Counted from the stretch's first letter, positions 24,491 to 37,184 are shown. The stretch is 64,000 nucleotides of DNA from Apostichopus japonicus (GCF_037975245.1 NC_092567.1:3542214-3606213); one strand, 5' to 3'. Numbers and translations: made by a program. Notes: generated from the sequence alone by a model not told the origin.

Positions 24491-25349
24491 GGATGTGTTT
24501 GAAATTAAGAAACTATAAAGTCGTTGAATTTATATGTGCATTGTCACCTGTGGGATACTCCCAAGATTATCTGGCATGCTGTAACATATCAACCCGAACT
24601 TATTATCAGCATGTTGAGTTACCATGCAGGTACATAGACAGTCACAGTTTGTTGGGTACTGAGGACTAAACTGATGAATGCTGAATTCCATATTTCTAAA
24701 ATGAAATACTCTTGTTGAAATCAATCAGTTACATAGAACTGTGTTATACATATAATGAGTTCATATGTGAGAAAAATTGTGTAGTGTAGCCAGCAATTTG
24801 ACAGTCATCGGATACCAATGGCTTTAAATTTGCTACCATTTCTAATAAATAAATATATGTTGCCATACGTCTTTCTTAGGATTCTAATTGCTGTCCACAA
24901 CTTAAAGTAAGCTGTGGTCAGTCAACAATATTGTTTTGCCATGTTTTAACATTAATTAATGTTATGTTTTCAGTGTCGAGGGAGAGGGGAGTAGCAGAAC
25001 CTGTTCAGTTGCTGTCCAATCCACAATATTACTCTTGTGAAACATTCCTTAAATATTATTGTAACTGAAGCTCTCTGATGCTTGCCATACACCAGACCGG
25101 CATCACTTTACAAACTTAAGAGAATTCTTATGCGTTGAATCTTAGCCATTTATTTCTGTTAACCCTACATATATTATTATATATTCTATGTATCTGTTTA
25201 TTCTGTTCTATGTTCTTTTCTGGTCACATTCCACCCTCATGTTTCTTGATTACTATATATGGTCATATTTATTATTCTGTCAATACTGCTGTTATACAAT
25301 GTTGGTCGTCGTAATAAATTGAAAGAATGGCGGTTGTGTTATAAACAAT
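24491..25349. other. Non-coding stretch with a duplicated block near 25000
   Basis: 25000-25130 contains CAGTTGCTGTCCA and TACTCTTGT blocks that recur near 45090-45130. This may be the left edge of the tandem duplication described at 25350. No coding exon was recognised. Confidence 0.4.
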
Positions 25350-25735
25350 ACTTCCTCAAGCTGCTGATTGATAACTATATTAACATACTTTTATATGGTA
25401 TATAAGGCCAGAGACTGTATACTTCGCTTCTGTCCATGATGTAGGCCCAACCATTCATAATTCATGTTCGCCTCTATGTGGACCGAACATTAGCTTGAAA
25501 GGTAATGTTACACCTAATTAATTAGAATGTAATGAATTCCAATGATGTTTAGTTAAGGCTAATGATGTAATAAAACCCTCTCATGTTTATGTATATGGTT
25601 GATGATTATTCATGAGATGCTGATTATTGTGTTTACTGTTGAACTTTAATTCCTCTTTTCTTGTTTATTATTCCCAGAAAATTTTCCGTTGTTCATTTAT
25701 ACTTGTATAATTATCTTTACGTATAATATAATAAA
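25350..25735. repeat. Duplicated segment P, copy 1, with TATA-like box
   Basis: This block is clearly related, in the same orientation, to 43139-43508. Shared landmarks are CCAGAGACTGTAT, CCCAACCATTCATAATTCAT, and a stretch containing GGTTGATGATTATTCATGAG. A TATA-like TATATAAGG (25399-25407) precedes the first conserved block, and a donor-like AAG/GTAATG lies near 25500. It may be the promoter and first untranslated exon of a duplicated gene; that is inference, since neither copy has a conserved reading frame. Confidence 0.6.
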
Positions 25736-25744
25736 TTGTTAGAG

Positions 25745-26450
25745 GAGTGGACAAAGAGAGGGGAGATGGAGAGGGTGGGGATGGAGAGGGTGGGATGGAG
25801 GAGTTTGAGGGAGATGGAGGGGTTTGGTGGAGATGTAGGGGTTTGATGGAGGGGGTTGGGGAGTTGGAGAGGGTGGGGGATGAAGGGGTGTGAGGGAGAT
25901 GGAGCGGGTTGGGGAGTTTGAGAGGGTGGGGATGGAGGGGTTTGATGGAGATGGAGGGGTTTGATAGAGATGGAGGGGTTTGATGGATATGGAGGGGGTT
26001 GGGGAGAGGGTGGGATGGAGGGGTTTGATGGAGATGGAGGGGTTTGATAGAGATGGAGGGGTTTGATGGATATGGAGGGGGTTGGGGAGATGGAGAGGGT
26101 GGGATGGAGGGGTTTGATGGAGATGGAGGGGTTTGATAGAGATGGAGGGGTTTGATGGATATGGAGGGGGTTGGGGAGATGGAGAGGGTGGGGGATGGAG
26201 GGGTTTGATGGAGGGGGTTGGGGAGTTGGAGAGGGTGGGGGATGGAGGGGTGTGAGGGAGATGGAACGGGTGGGGATGGAGGAGTTGGAGAGGGTGGGGG
26301 ATGGGGGGTGTGAGGGAGATGGAAGGGGTTGGGGAGATGAATGAGGTGGGGATGGAGGGGTGGGGATGGAGGGGTTTGAGAGATATGGAGGGGTTGGGTA
26401 GGTAGAGGGGGTTGAGGAGATGGAAGGGGTTTGGGAGATGGAGGGGACGA
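25745..26450. repeat. G-rich minisatellite, GATGGAGGGG(T)TTTGATG type
   Basis: About 700 bp consist almost only of G, A and T on this strand, built from variants of GATGGAGGGGTTTGATGGA and GAGAGGGTGGG. A longer composite unit of roughly 90 bp, ending GGGTTTGATGGATATGGAGG, is repeated at about 25970, 26060 and 26145. Closely spaced GGG runs give strong G-quadruplex potential. The related segment near 43.5-43.9 kb lacks this array. Confidence 0.9.
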
Positions 26451-26526
26451 TGGTTATATACGGTATTTTTTCTATCTTTCCTAACAGGGTCAGTGCATTG
26501 CTCTTTACACGCAGTAGTTTAGTATT

Positions 26527-27177
26527 CAGGGCCGTAGCCTGCGCATGAGTAGCTGCCCCCTGAGATTTACACTCTCTAAATGAAAGTAGGCCGACGATAA
26601 ATGTTCATATCATTTCTTCTGATTTAATTAGTCTGTAGTGTGCAAACTCCGAGATTCTAGGAACGCATTGTAGGAATGGCGTTAGTAACATATAAGGTTT
26701 ACTTTAAATGCTCATCACGTATATGCACGATCTCTGATGCGACTACTGTTTCTGGTGGTTTCAGAGGGGGGGGGGGGGGGGCGGGCTGGTGGCAGAGGGG
26801 GATTATAATAACAATAAAGGTAGAGAGCTCCAAAGATTTAACCTGCTATGAACAGTGTAGCAGCCTTACGTGAAACTACGGTTCATAAATATACTTATTA
26901 CGTATGTTTCACTGTTATCCCCTATATTAGTGCCAAAATGTTTTACTAAGAATACACGGTCCACTCACTCAGTTCATCCCCCCTCCCCTACCCGCAGTAG
27001 GTCCTTAGTGTCATGATGGTCCCTTTTTGGAAATGACCAACCCACTCAAATTTCTTGAAAAAGCGCCTGGTACCGTATATCCGCACATCAAAGCATCGCT
27101 ATGTAACATTTGGACGATACATTTTTTCTCGATGTTCCTTAACTGCTGCTTGGAATTCTACCCAGGCTACGGCCCTG
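26527..27177. mobile_element. TIR element, 651 bp, hAT-like ends
   Basis: The ends CAGGGCCGTAGCCTG and CAGGCTACGGCCCTG are exact 15-bp inverses. No convincing TSD was found at the flanks (TTAGTATT and ATGTTTAT). It lies directly next to duplicated segment Q (26460-26526). The paralogous site near 44030 lacks the element and so looks like an empty site. A long G run sits at about 26766-26780. Confidence 0.7.
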
Positions 27178-28217
27178 ATGTTTATATTTATTTTTATGAT
27201 TTGTTGTTTCCGATGAAGTGAATGTGCGGTGTACCTGAATACCAAATAGTGCTTTTCAAATGTACTTATAATACCATATGTGTGCATGTTGTATATGTCT
27301 GGATAACTAGATAACCTTGTGTTCAAAGTTTAGATGTTTCCTTTTGGGTTTAAGTTTCAATTTGAATAATTCTGATTGAGGCCATAAGTTACACCAGGAT
27401 GTGAAATAGATAAGTCTTTCTTAATTCAAGTCTTTTCTTGTCAAATGTGACTTTTTTTATTAATTATATTTATGAATGACATATCAATTCGAGCACCAAA
27501 CAGAAATAACCTGAAGATTTGTAGAGTCCAACCCCTGGACCCCTGGCGGGGGTTAGCCCTTGGAGCCCACCCGCTAAGTCGCTCGCCGACTCCTTCGGTT
27601 TATTTATGTTCCCTTATTTATGCCCCCTCCCCCACCCAACTCTCAATTCGGATTGACGCTCCTGATCAGAGCATGATTGATTTTAGCTTAAAGCAGCTGG
27701 TTGTGTGTGTAGCTTTATCTCCTACGCATATACTGGTCAAGTATATTCACTGTCTACTGTTAACTTGTAGTAATAACTGATTAATGAAACAATATGTTCA
27801 CAAAACTCGAGTCTGTCACATCTCAAAACAAACAAAGAAACTTTAAGCAGTATGATCCTAACAATCCGGTGTTACCATCCTCTATCGGTTAGTGGTGGGG
27901 GGGGGGGTGATTTGAATTAATTTGTCCACCATGAATGTTGAAATTAGACAAGAAGTTAGAGGATTTGCAAATGAGGGAATAAAGCATTACATTAATGTAA
28001 TTAAGAGCGGAGACACGATTGAGGTGTTTGTCATGATATGCAATATTTCATGACTTGGTCTGAACATTTCACAGAGGTACACAATATATAAATGAGCACC
28101 TCTATATTGCTTTATCTGCCTCGATTTATATTAAGCGAGAATATAGTATCCTGCTGACAATAAAACTTGCGTACGAAAAAATACCCACATTAGTGAAACT
28201 ATCTTTCACCTTTTCAC
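27178..28217. other. Non-coding stretch containing duplicated segment R, copy 1
   Basis: 27855-28085 matches 48425-48710 in patches (CCTAACAATCCGGTGTTACCATCCTC-like, then AATTAAGAGCGGAG and ACGATTGAGG), same orientation. The frame at 27472-27780 has no recognisable domain. Confidence 0.45.
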
Positions 28218-28537
28218 ACCCATGTCAGTGACGTAGCCAGGAATTTGAAAGGGGGGGGGGAGCACTTTTTGCGATTGATATGGATTTTCAAAGTTGTAGG
28301 CAAGACTATCTGAGCGGAGTGCCACCATCGGTTGGCGCGGAGCGTACAAGAAAATTTTTGGTTTTACAAACCCCCCAGATGGCCGGAAACGGCCCTTCCC
28401 GAATGTTCATTCTGGTTCCCTGGCCTCTTGCTAACATGAGACACCTCATTTAATATCACTTTTAAACCCAAAAAACAAACGAGTTAAAATAGTACGTAAT
28501 TCAATAATACATAATGTATTAAAATTAGCAAGGTACA

Positions 28538-29414
28538 CAAGGGCGGTGGAAGCACTTTTAATCTGGGGGGGGGGGGCACCGACGTCAAAGGGCACTTTGC
28601 AGAAATTCGATTGGACTGATGCAGCCTGATATTTAGTACCCTTTATAAATCTTATTGTATTATCTTATTTGCGTATACACATCACTCCATCAACGCCGCC
28701 CCCCCCCCCCCCCGTCTTAGTATTCTTACTTTTCAACTTATGATACTTGTAGATACCAAGATAGGCCAGAAATGTCTTTGATACAACCATAGCCAGTAAT
28801 TGTCTTTGATACAACTGTAGCTAGTAAATGTTTATCAAAAAGGCTGTTTTGGAACTTGGAACGCCGATCGCGACAACAACAGGCAACAAAGTGCTGCAGC
28901 TCTATACATATAAAGTCTGTTAATCAACGATAGGCTTATTTGACTGTGGAATGTTCTCAACTGGAATTTTATCTGCGTAAACGGGTTCTTAAGTAGATGT
29001 TAAAAAACTGACAAGATCGTATCCTAGTCTTTTTCGGCGGGTAGAGTATTGAATGAAACGGCACGCGATATGAATGACAGCCTAGATGACAGAAGAATAG
29101 GTCACCTAATTTAGCCATAATCTTGCTACGTTCATTTCAATAGTTTTTCCTGTCTAGACTCTTAAACTCGTCCAGCAAGCTTATGGATTTGAATTATGGG
29201 TGTTTCAATAAAAAAGATAACTTGGTCAAAAAAAGTGCTACATACTGGCTACGCCCCTGATAGTTCTAAATTAGGATTAGATCTCTTACTGAAATATCGC
29301 TGACCTAATAAGGTGATCAAGAGTACAAGTTTTATGTAGAAAAAGAGCACATTTTTAACCTGAGGAAAAGTGGGGGGCACTTTCCCCCTGTGCCCCCCGG
29401 TTCCGCCGCCCTTG
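28538..29414. mobile_element. hAT-type element, 877 bp, nested
   Basis: The ends CAAGGGCGGTGGAAGC and CCGGTTCCGCCGCCCTTG are inverse. The perfect 8-bp TSD AAGGTACA flanks it (28530-28537 and 29415-29422). It is a sister of 16291-16948 but carries a different internal insert, about 28715-29262, which ends in the hAT-like GGCTACGCCCCTG. A near-duplicate of part of that insert follows outside the element at about 29430-29724. Confidence 0.85.
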
Positions 29415-30282
29415 AAGGTACATGTATAGAGTAGTCTTACTTTTCAACTTCTGATACTTGTAGATACAAAGATAGTCCAGAAATGTCTTTGATACAACTG
29501 TATAGCTAGTAAATAATTAAGTTAGCCTAATAAGAGAAGGCGAGAGCTATCCGACGATTGCCATCTGATGCAAATTTCTCAAGTGTTTTCTCAACTGAAA
29601 TATTATCTGCGTAAACGGGTTCTTAACTACATGTTAAGAAACTGACAAGATCGGATCCTATAGTCTTTTTCGGCGGGTAGAGTGTTGAATGAAACTATCG
29701 TGCTACATACTGGTTACGCCCTGATCATATGATATCATTATCAGCAGATTTTGTTTCCTGTTTAAATTCTTTTACATGTTCTTTTACATAATATATCAGA
29801 AAGACAAACATAGTGCTCTTTTACAAGTTTTCCAGTAGGATGATTCTTGTTTATTGTCCAATGTCTGGACTTTAATACATTTGACGAACTTAACTGATGC
29901 ACAATATAAATTTTCATACTTTGTAGTACAGCCAGATATGCAGTGGCCTAAAAACAAATATCGTTATCGCAGTGTATTAGCAGTGTAATAATTATTTAAA
30001 GGAAGTGCGTATCACGTACGATTGCTAGCTTAGCTTCATAACATGCTGTTCTTGCAACAACTTAGGACGACTCATTGAACGAACGTTGTCGACGTTGTTG
30101 TGCATACAGTTCGTGACATTCCAAAGAGTGCGGTTAGGACCCACCTGAAGTTAGCAGGATATTCTGCTAGCAGGATATTCTGTGTACAAAGTCAACGTGG
30201 AAATTTGGGAGTTGTAGCGTGTACAAAGTCAATGAGAAAACTTTTTTTGCCAGGGTGACCAGCGACATGTGACAAATAAACG

Positions 30283-33020
30283 CTAGATTTGCCGGACCAA
30301 ACATACTGGATTTTCATAGATACGACCCCTGGCTCCCTAACAGGATACATTTTCACCCTCTCATTGCCGTCCGTATCCCCAAAGAGGGCCCTATTCTCTA
30401 GATAGTCGTAATATCAGTATTGTAATAAGACTGGCTAATTACAGTCAAATTGCATTAACTGAACATATTTATGCCGGACCGAAGATATTGGATTTTGATA
30501 GATACGACCCCTGGCTCCCTAACAGAATACATTTTGACCCCCTCATTGCCGTCCGTATCCCCAAAGAGGGCCCTGTTCTCTCTGTAGTCGTAATATCAGT
30601 ATTGTACTAAGACTGGCTAATTACAGTCAAATTGCATAGACTGAACATATTTATGCCAGACCAAACATACTGGATTTTGATAGATACGACCCCTGGCTCC
30701 CTAACAGAATACATTTTTACCCCCTCATTGCCGTCCGTATCCCCATAAAAGGGCCCTATTCTCTCGATAGTCGATATATTAGTATAGTTCTAAGACTGGC
30801 TAATAACAGTCAAATTGCATAAACTGAACATATTTATGCCGGACCAAACATACTGGATTTTGATAGATACGACCCCTGGCTCCCTAACAGAATACATTTT
30901 GACCCCCTCATTGCCGTCCGTATCCCCATAAAAGGGCCCTATTCTCGCGATAGTCGATATATCAGTATAGTTCTAAGACTGGCTAATTACAGTCAAATTG
31001 CATAGACTGAACATATTTATGCCGGACCAAACATACTGGATTTTCATAGATACTCTCCATGGCCCCGTATCAGGAATGATTTCGACCCCCTCATTGCCGT
31101 CCGTATCCCAAAAGAGGGCCCTATTCTCTCGATAGTCGATATATTAGTATAGTTCTAAGACTGGCTAATTACAGTCAAATTGCATAGACTGAACATATTT
31201 ATGCCGGACCAAACATACTGGATTTTCATAGATACGACCTCTGGCTTCCTAACAGAATACATTTTGACCCCCTCATTGCCGTCCGTATCCCCATAAAAGG
31301 GCCCTATTCTCTCGATAGTCGATATATTAGTATAGTTCTAAGACTGGCTAATTACAGTCAAATTGCATAGACTGAACATATTTATGCCGGACCAAACATA
31401 CTGGATTTTCATAGATACGACCTCTGGCTTCCTAACAGAATACATTTTGACCCCCTCATTGCCGTCCGTATCCCCATAAAAGGGCCCTATTCTCTCGATA
31501 GTCGATATATTAGTATAGTTCTAAGACTGGCTAATTACAGTCAAATTGCATAGACTGAACATATTTATGCCGGACCAAACATACTGGATTTTCATAGATA
31601 CGACCTCTGGCTTCCTAACAGAATACACTTTGACCCCCTCATTGCCGTCCGTATCCCCATAAAAGGGCCCTATTCTCGCGATAGTCGATATATCAGTATA
31701 GTTCTAAGACTGGCTAATTACAGTCAAATTGCATAGACTGAACATATTTATGCCGGACCAAACATACTGGATTTTCATAGATACTCTCCATGGCCCCGTA
31801 TCAGGAATGATTTCGACCCCCTCATTGCCGTCCGTATCCCAAAAGAGGGCCCTATTCTCTCCATAGTCGTAATATCAGTATTGTGCTAAGACTGGCTAAT
31901 TACAGTCAAATTGCATAGACTGAAAATATTTATGCCGGACCAAACATACTGGATTTTGATAGATGCGACCCCTGGCCCCGTATCAGGACACATCTTCACC
32001 CTCTCATTGCCGTCCGTATGCCCAAAGAGGGCCCTATTCTCTGGATAGTTGTAATATCAGTATTGTAATAAGACTGTCTAATTATAGTCAAATGGCATAA
32101 TCTGAACATATCTATGCCGGACCAAACATACTGGATTCCAATAGATACGACATCTGGCTCCCTGACAGAATACACTTTGACCCCCTCATTGCCGTCCGTA
32201 TCCCCATAAAAGGGCCCTATTCTCTCGATAGTCGAAATATCAGTATAGTACTAAGACTGACTAATTACAGTCAAATTGCATTAACTGAACACATTTATGC
32301 AGGACCAATCATACTAGTTTTTCATAGATATTCTCCATGGCCCCGTATCAGGAATGATTTCGACCCCCTCATTGCCGTCCGTATCTCCAAAGAGGGCCCT
32401 ATTCTCTCCATAGTCGTAATATCAGTATGGTACTAAGACTGGCCGATTACAAGCAAATTGCATAACCTCAACATATTTTTGCCGGACCAAACATACTGGA
32501 TTTTTATAGATTTTACCCCTGGCCCCGTATCAGCAAACATTTTGACTCCCTGATTACCGTCCGTATTCCCAAAGAGGGCCCTATTCTATCGATATTGGTA
32601 ATATTTGTTTTAATCTAAGATTGTCGGCCGATTACAGCCAAATTGCATAACCTCAACATATTTATGCCGGACAAAACATACTGGATTTTTATAGATGCGA
32701 ACCCTGGCCCCGTATCAGGACACATCTTTACCCCCTCATTGCCGTGCGTATTCCCAAAGAAGGCCCTTTTCTCTCGATAGTGGTAATATAAGTAAAAATC
32801 TAAGATTGGCGGCCGATTACAGCCAAATGGAATAGCCTGAACATATTTATGCCGGAGCCAATATAATGGAGTTTGATAGATATGACCCCTATAGCCCCCT
32901 ATACGGAACAGCTCAACCCCCTCGTTGCCGTCTATATCCCTAAAGAAGGCTCCATTCTTTCCAAGATGGTTATAATAGTATTAATGTAACTTAAGAGCGG
33001 CTGCCGATTACATCCAAATT
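30283..33020 (+). repeat. ~182-bp satellite array, left arm of the foldback
   Basis: About 15 head-to-tail units, each containing GCCGGACCAAACATACTGG, then CCTCATTGCCGTCCGTAT, then GGGCCCTATTCTC and TAATTACAGTCAAATTGCAT. Unit starts lie at about 30289, 30472, 30653, 30838 and every 181-184 bp to about 32849. Units near 31202, 31386 and 31568 are almost identical, a sign of recent local amplification. Units past 32400 are increasingly diverged towards the centre of the element. Confidence 0.95.
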
Positions 33021-34811
33021 TTTCATAACTTACATACTAAATATGAGCCTCTAATGACCTTGTTTTATCAAGTTCAAGTGTTTACAAGGTTTTCATTGTT
33101 TGACTCTGTTGACCCCAAATGACCTTGGAACAGCACTAAGAACAATATGGGCAACATACATGCCAGGTATTGTAGATATTTGCGTTCTTTACTTATCGTG
33201 TTTACAAGCAGTGTCACAGACATACACACGCACACATACACACCATCATGACTACATAGATTCCTTTCGCCAGTTCGCCTTCGACACCGATTAAAAAAAT
33301 GTGAGAAACAAATATGCAAGTAATTTATCTCTTTGTATTGTTTATTCATCCATTTATCTTATTAACTTAAGTAACTTTCGTGGAGCCCAACGGTGGGACA
33401 TTGAACGGGTGCTATTTAAGGTCAGGGATATGGTAACATAAAATTCATCTCGTCGTGGTGGTGGTAGATGCTATAGGCAGATATGGTCTCATTTTAATTG
33501 CATCGCCTCACTATATTATTTGCCCTAACGTACTTTATAATGGAATTGGGTATAGCTCAATAGGTGCTAACAGTCAACATTGAACAAAATATAACTGCCT
33601 TGGTGATCATTTGGGAAACACATTGGAAATACACTATGACTTCTTTTAAAGATCTTTAGTATTATAGAAAACTAAAAATCGTGCAGTATTGCTATTCAGC
33701 ATAAATTGGTTTAGAGGGTCATGTAAACGCCAAACGGGACCAATTTTTAAGAGCAAGCCAGATCTGTGCATAAAATTAATTTAAAAAAATAATGAACATT
33801 CGTTTCCTTTATTTTGACCTCTTCTTTCTGGTTATGGATCTGAAGTTCTGAGTACTTACTTACATTGTGATTGGTAATTTATGCTGATTTGTCAAAATGG
33901 CTTACCTTGATTTTCAGTAAAAACTACCATAGGTTTAATAAAGACCTCATAAGTTAAACCTTGGAGTACCAGTATATGCTCACGAAGTTTTGTTGTTTCA
34001 TACTATCTGGGCCAATGGTCTATAATACATAAATAAATTGGTCCAAATACACGATACTATCGCAACATTTATAAGCTAGGCTATAATTGTCTATACTACA
34101 TGATATACTTCAATATGTACACAGTTAACGACACGCATGTAGAATGTAGGATAAAAAACTACTTATATTTAATGGCCTAATTAACAACCGGGCCATAAAC
34201 CAGTAACATCATATCACTATGTTTTATTGTATATGACGTAATACCCTTTAAAGTAGCGAGGTTGCTGTGAGCATCTAGTAGGGACATGCCCTTGGCCACC
34301 ACTTGGTAAGCTATACCTTTGGTTGCATTATAATTTCCAGTTACATCATGCCGGACACACATTTTCCACGGGCCCATCTGGATGAGTGCTCCCAAATGTT
34401 GCCAGTAGGCCCTACCTCTTTCTAAAACAGCAGGTTCGATCCGAATTTGTCTACGAGTGACCACAACCAAGGTCAACTTGTTGCATATACGCCCAATAAC
34501 CGGCCTTCAGTGACCATTTGAACTGCCGACTCCACTCTCTCCTTATGTCATTGCTTACACTACTTATACGGTACTTGAGTACTTTTCTAGCTACGCGTAG
34601 CCTTAACCTTATAAATAACGTTAAGATTTATTTTCCCGCTACAATACGTTGATATTATTTTGTCTATCATGCAATTAGGAAACTATAATTATTATATTAT
34701 GTTATCATATTATTACATTATGATGTTTGTGATGTTATTAGTAGTATGCTCCCTGGACCACAGTCAGGATTTAAATGTGTTCACCTTCGACCACGGTGCT
34801 TGTTGTGTTTA
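33021..34811. other. Interior of the foldback element, no gene seen
   Basis: The sequence is non-repetitive and AT-rich. It begins with a TACATACTAAATATGAG and TGACC motif patch (33040-33130) like that at 54490-54760. The minus-strand frame at 34177-34476 (99 codons) and overlapping frames at 33074-33349 show no domain or splice context. No transposase was found. Confidence 0.45.
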
Positions 34812-34873
34812 CTCATTCTAGTTGGTTAAAACCTACAGTTATAGGTCACGTCAATTTAACCAACTGGAATGAG
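34812..34873. repeat. 62-bp inverted repeat, 19-bp arms
   Basis: CTCATTCTAGTTGGTTAAA (34812-34830) is repeated in inverse at 34855-34873 with one mismatch, separated by 24 bp. It abuts the gypsy fragment directly, so it may be a tiny element or a rearrangement scar at that boundary. Confidence 0.6.
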
Positions 34874-36028
34874 AAAATAATGCGTTGGCGGATGGAACTA
34901 TCCAGTATCTTGCTATGTCTTTGATATCATCTATCGCCCTGGCAAAGAGAACATTCCCCTTGATACGCTTTCACGCTCAATCTGTTCTGCAACTATGGAC
35001 ACTGATATTCTGTATGAATTGCATAATGCTTTAAGTCACCCAGGAGTTGTTAGGATCAGGGGCGTATTTAGGGGGGAGGCCATTGGGCCATGCCCCCCCC
35101 CCTTCACGGATGTCGGAAAGTTTTTAAGTTTCTGCCAATGCGAGGTCATTAACTGGCAACAGTCAGCTGGCCAAGGTGCAGCCCTCAGGCTAGGCACAGA
35201 CCCGTGCCATAGCCCGGCCCTGGACCAGCAGATTCGATACACTCTTTCATTAGGCTACCTCACAGACGCTAATATTAGACTTCGTAGGATACATTCATAT
35301 CACTAACGCTACAGTAAAGACTAGACAGGCACAGCATCGCGCGGCTGAACTGACGGTTTTGCAACGGAAGTCCCCCAGGTCTATTTATAGGCGAAAGTTG
35401 TTCACACTTTCAAGTTTCGGTGGATTTGTGATGACTCATTCATAATCATAAGTCATTGCTGCTGTGGGGTGCTAACCGTGCGTGATAATTCTGTCTATAT
35501 ATCCAAACGGGACACCGTGGATTACTGGAGTGAATGTGTGCTCGAGCAAACAGTCGAATCGAATATGTTCTGACAGACTATTCGAAATTGCCAGCCCTGG
35601 CCGATGTTACAATTGGCAACCCTCTTAGGTTGGAGAGTTGGCAGCCCTCGAGTTAGTGTCCTCGGGAAGGGCTTAGCTGGACTTATCCCTTTCATGGTGG
35701 GATTAGCCTTGTTGCAATTTGTAATTGTGGGTACCTGTGGAATAAATGATAAGAAATCGCCCCTGTAAACCCCCAAAACACATAATGATGATGATATTGA
35801 CAGGGCTAACAAAGCCCTGGAAGTGCTATTTCCTGCCATCTGGGGACCTTGAAAACCTCAACTTTTCTTGTACGCTCCGCGACAACTGATGGTGGCGCTC
35901 CGCTTAGATAGTCCTGCATATTGCCCCCCCCCCCCATACACAAAATCCTGGCTACGCCACTGGTCAGGATGTTTCATTTTGTTAGGTCAAACCTTTCCTA
36001 CTCTGTAGATGATGTCAATGTTGATGCG
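34874..36028 (+). pseudogene. Ty3/gypsy pol fragment (end of RNase H, start of integrase), split by a hAT element
   Basis: A first piece reads KIMRWRMELS, then after a one-base frameshift DIIYRPGKEN and LDTLSRS, the typical C-terminal end of gypsy RNase H. LHNALSHPGVVR follows, the first histidine region of the integrase zinc-binding domain (to about 35056). The frame is then interrupted by the hAT element at 35057-35962. Behind its TSD it resumes with FHFVRSN and a further short run, ending at a stop near 36028. The cysteine pair of the zinc-binding domain, the integrase core, LTRs, reverse transcriptase and gag are absent. It is a dead fragment lying in the centre of the foldback element. 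Confidence 0.8.
35057..35962. mobile_element. hAT-type element, 906 bp, inside the gypsy fragment
   Basis: The left end is CAGGGGCGTATTTAGG and the right end CCTGGCTACGCCACTG, inverse over the outer ~10 bp. Flanks GTTAGGAT (35049-35056) and GTCAGGAT (35963-35970) are an 8-bp TSD with one mismatch. Independent support comes from the gypsy reading frame, which resumes after the right flank. It carries a reverse-oriented shared core block (35870-35913) and C runs near both ends. Confidence 0.85.
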
Positions 36029-36173
36029 TTTTAACTGGAGTAGGGCCTACAATTGAAACCGTAACAACATGGGGTTTAAGGACATCCCGGCACAAGAGAT
36101 AGCTCAGCCATGAAGACATCTAACCACCAAAGTCACATTGGCACCGAGGACAACTCAGCCACACACACGGATA

Positions 36174-36251
36174 GATTTGAAAATTGTGTGAAATTTGATA
36201 ACCTTTGTATATAGTTCCATGGGGGTCATATATGATTTCTAAATCATATAT

Positions 36252-36339
<88 letters not shown>

Positions 36340-36417
36340 ATATATGATTTGGAAATCATATATGACCCCCATGGAACTATATACAAAGGTTATCAAATTT
36401 CACACAATTTTCAAATC
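36174..36417. repeat. 244-bp near-perfect palindrome with TA-repeat centre
   Basis: The arms are ~80 bp each and differ at one position (T at 36240 against C in the inverse arm). The centre is about 80 bp of alternating TA, itself palindromic. Both strands translate to the same peptide here, which is an artefact. It could be a palindromic MITE, although no TSD was found, or a replication-generated hairpin. Such a sequence should extrude as a cruciform. Confidence 0.9.
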
Positions 36418-36831
36418 AAATTTTCAAATGTATATATATGAGCAGTCGGCACAGTTTATCTTTTAGCATGTGCATTTACTTTTTATTTTCCTGTACATAC
36501 CCATTTCGTGCAAATATACCGAAAATTTGTGCGCGCTTCGCTCGCTTTGTCTTTTTTTGGTATGTATGTATGTATGAACCAATTAATGAGTACCTTTTTA
36601 TATCTCTTTCGTGTATATATAATGAATATTTTAAGTGCGCTCCGCGCGTTTTCATTTGTCGTATGACGCACGTTCTGTGTAACCTTCGCCCAGGAACTCC
36701 ACCAGTGGTGCTAGAACCGAATCCCGCACCCACGTTGTCGACGTCGCGCTTCGCGCTCTGTTGGCGATTCGCGCATTGTCGGATTTGTCGGCACATAACT
36801 CAAGTTCAGTCGGCAAAATTATACTCTACAC

Positions 36832-36933
<102 letters not shown>

Positions 36934-37184
36934 AATGTTCTAGCGACGCACCTGCATGCAGACTTTAACAATTAGCCAATCTTTGTTGGGTGCTAATATA
37001 TGCGCGGGTGTTATATACATGGGCGCAGATCCTGTTGGGGACAGCGGGACGCGTCCCCACCAACTTTTTCAGTGATGGGGACATGGTATACCGTGTTTCC
37101 ACCAATTTGTCTTGACCAAACGCTGCATTTCAAAATCCCCTGTATTATACGTTGGAGCAGTTTGACGCAGCATTGTGCAAATAT

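Noticed and set aside
28226-29724. A shorter hAT element ending at the TACGCCCTG sequence near 29724
   Set aside because: Flanks ACCCATGT and ATCATATG do not match, while the end at 40041 matches in TIR (15/16) and TSD (7/8).
30283-33020. The regularly spaced repeats as a CRISPR array
   Set aside because: Units are ~182 bp, head-to-tail without unique spacers, in a eukaryotic transposon; it is satellite DNA.
34177-34476. 99-codon minus-strand frame in the foldback interior as a possible transposase piece
   Set aside because: No DDE, zinc-finger or other transposase motif; isolated and short.
36120-36441. Long opposite-strand frames reading through TA repeats (IYIYIY)
   Set aside because: They translate a palindromic microsatellite; both strands give the same peptide. 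Same for 20790-21129 and 36438-36968.
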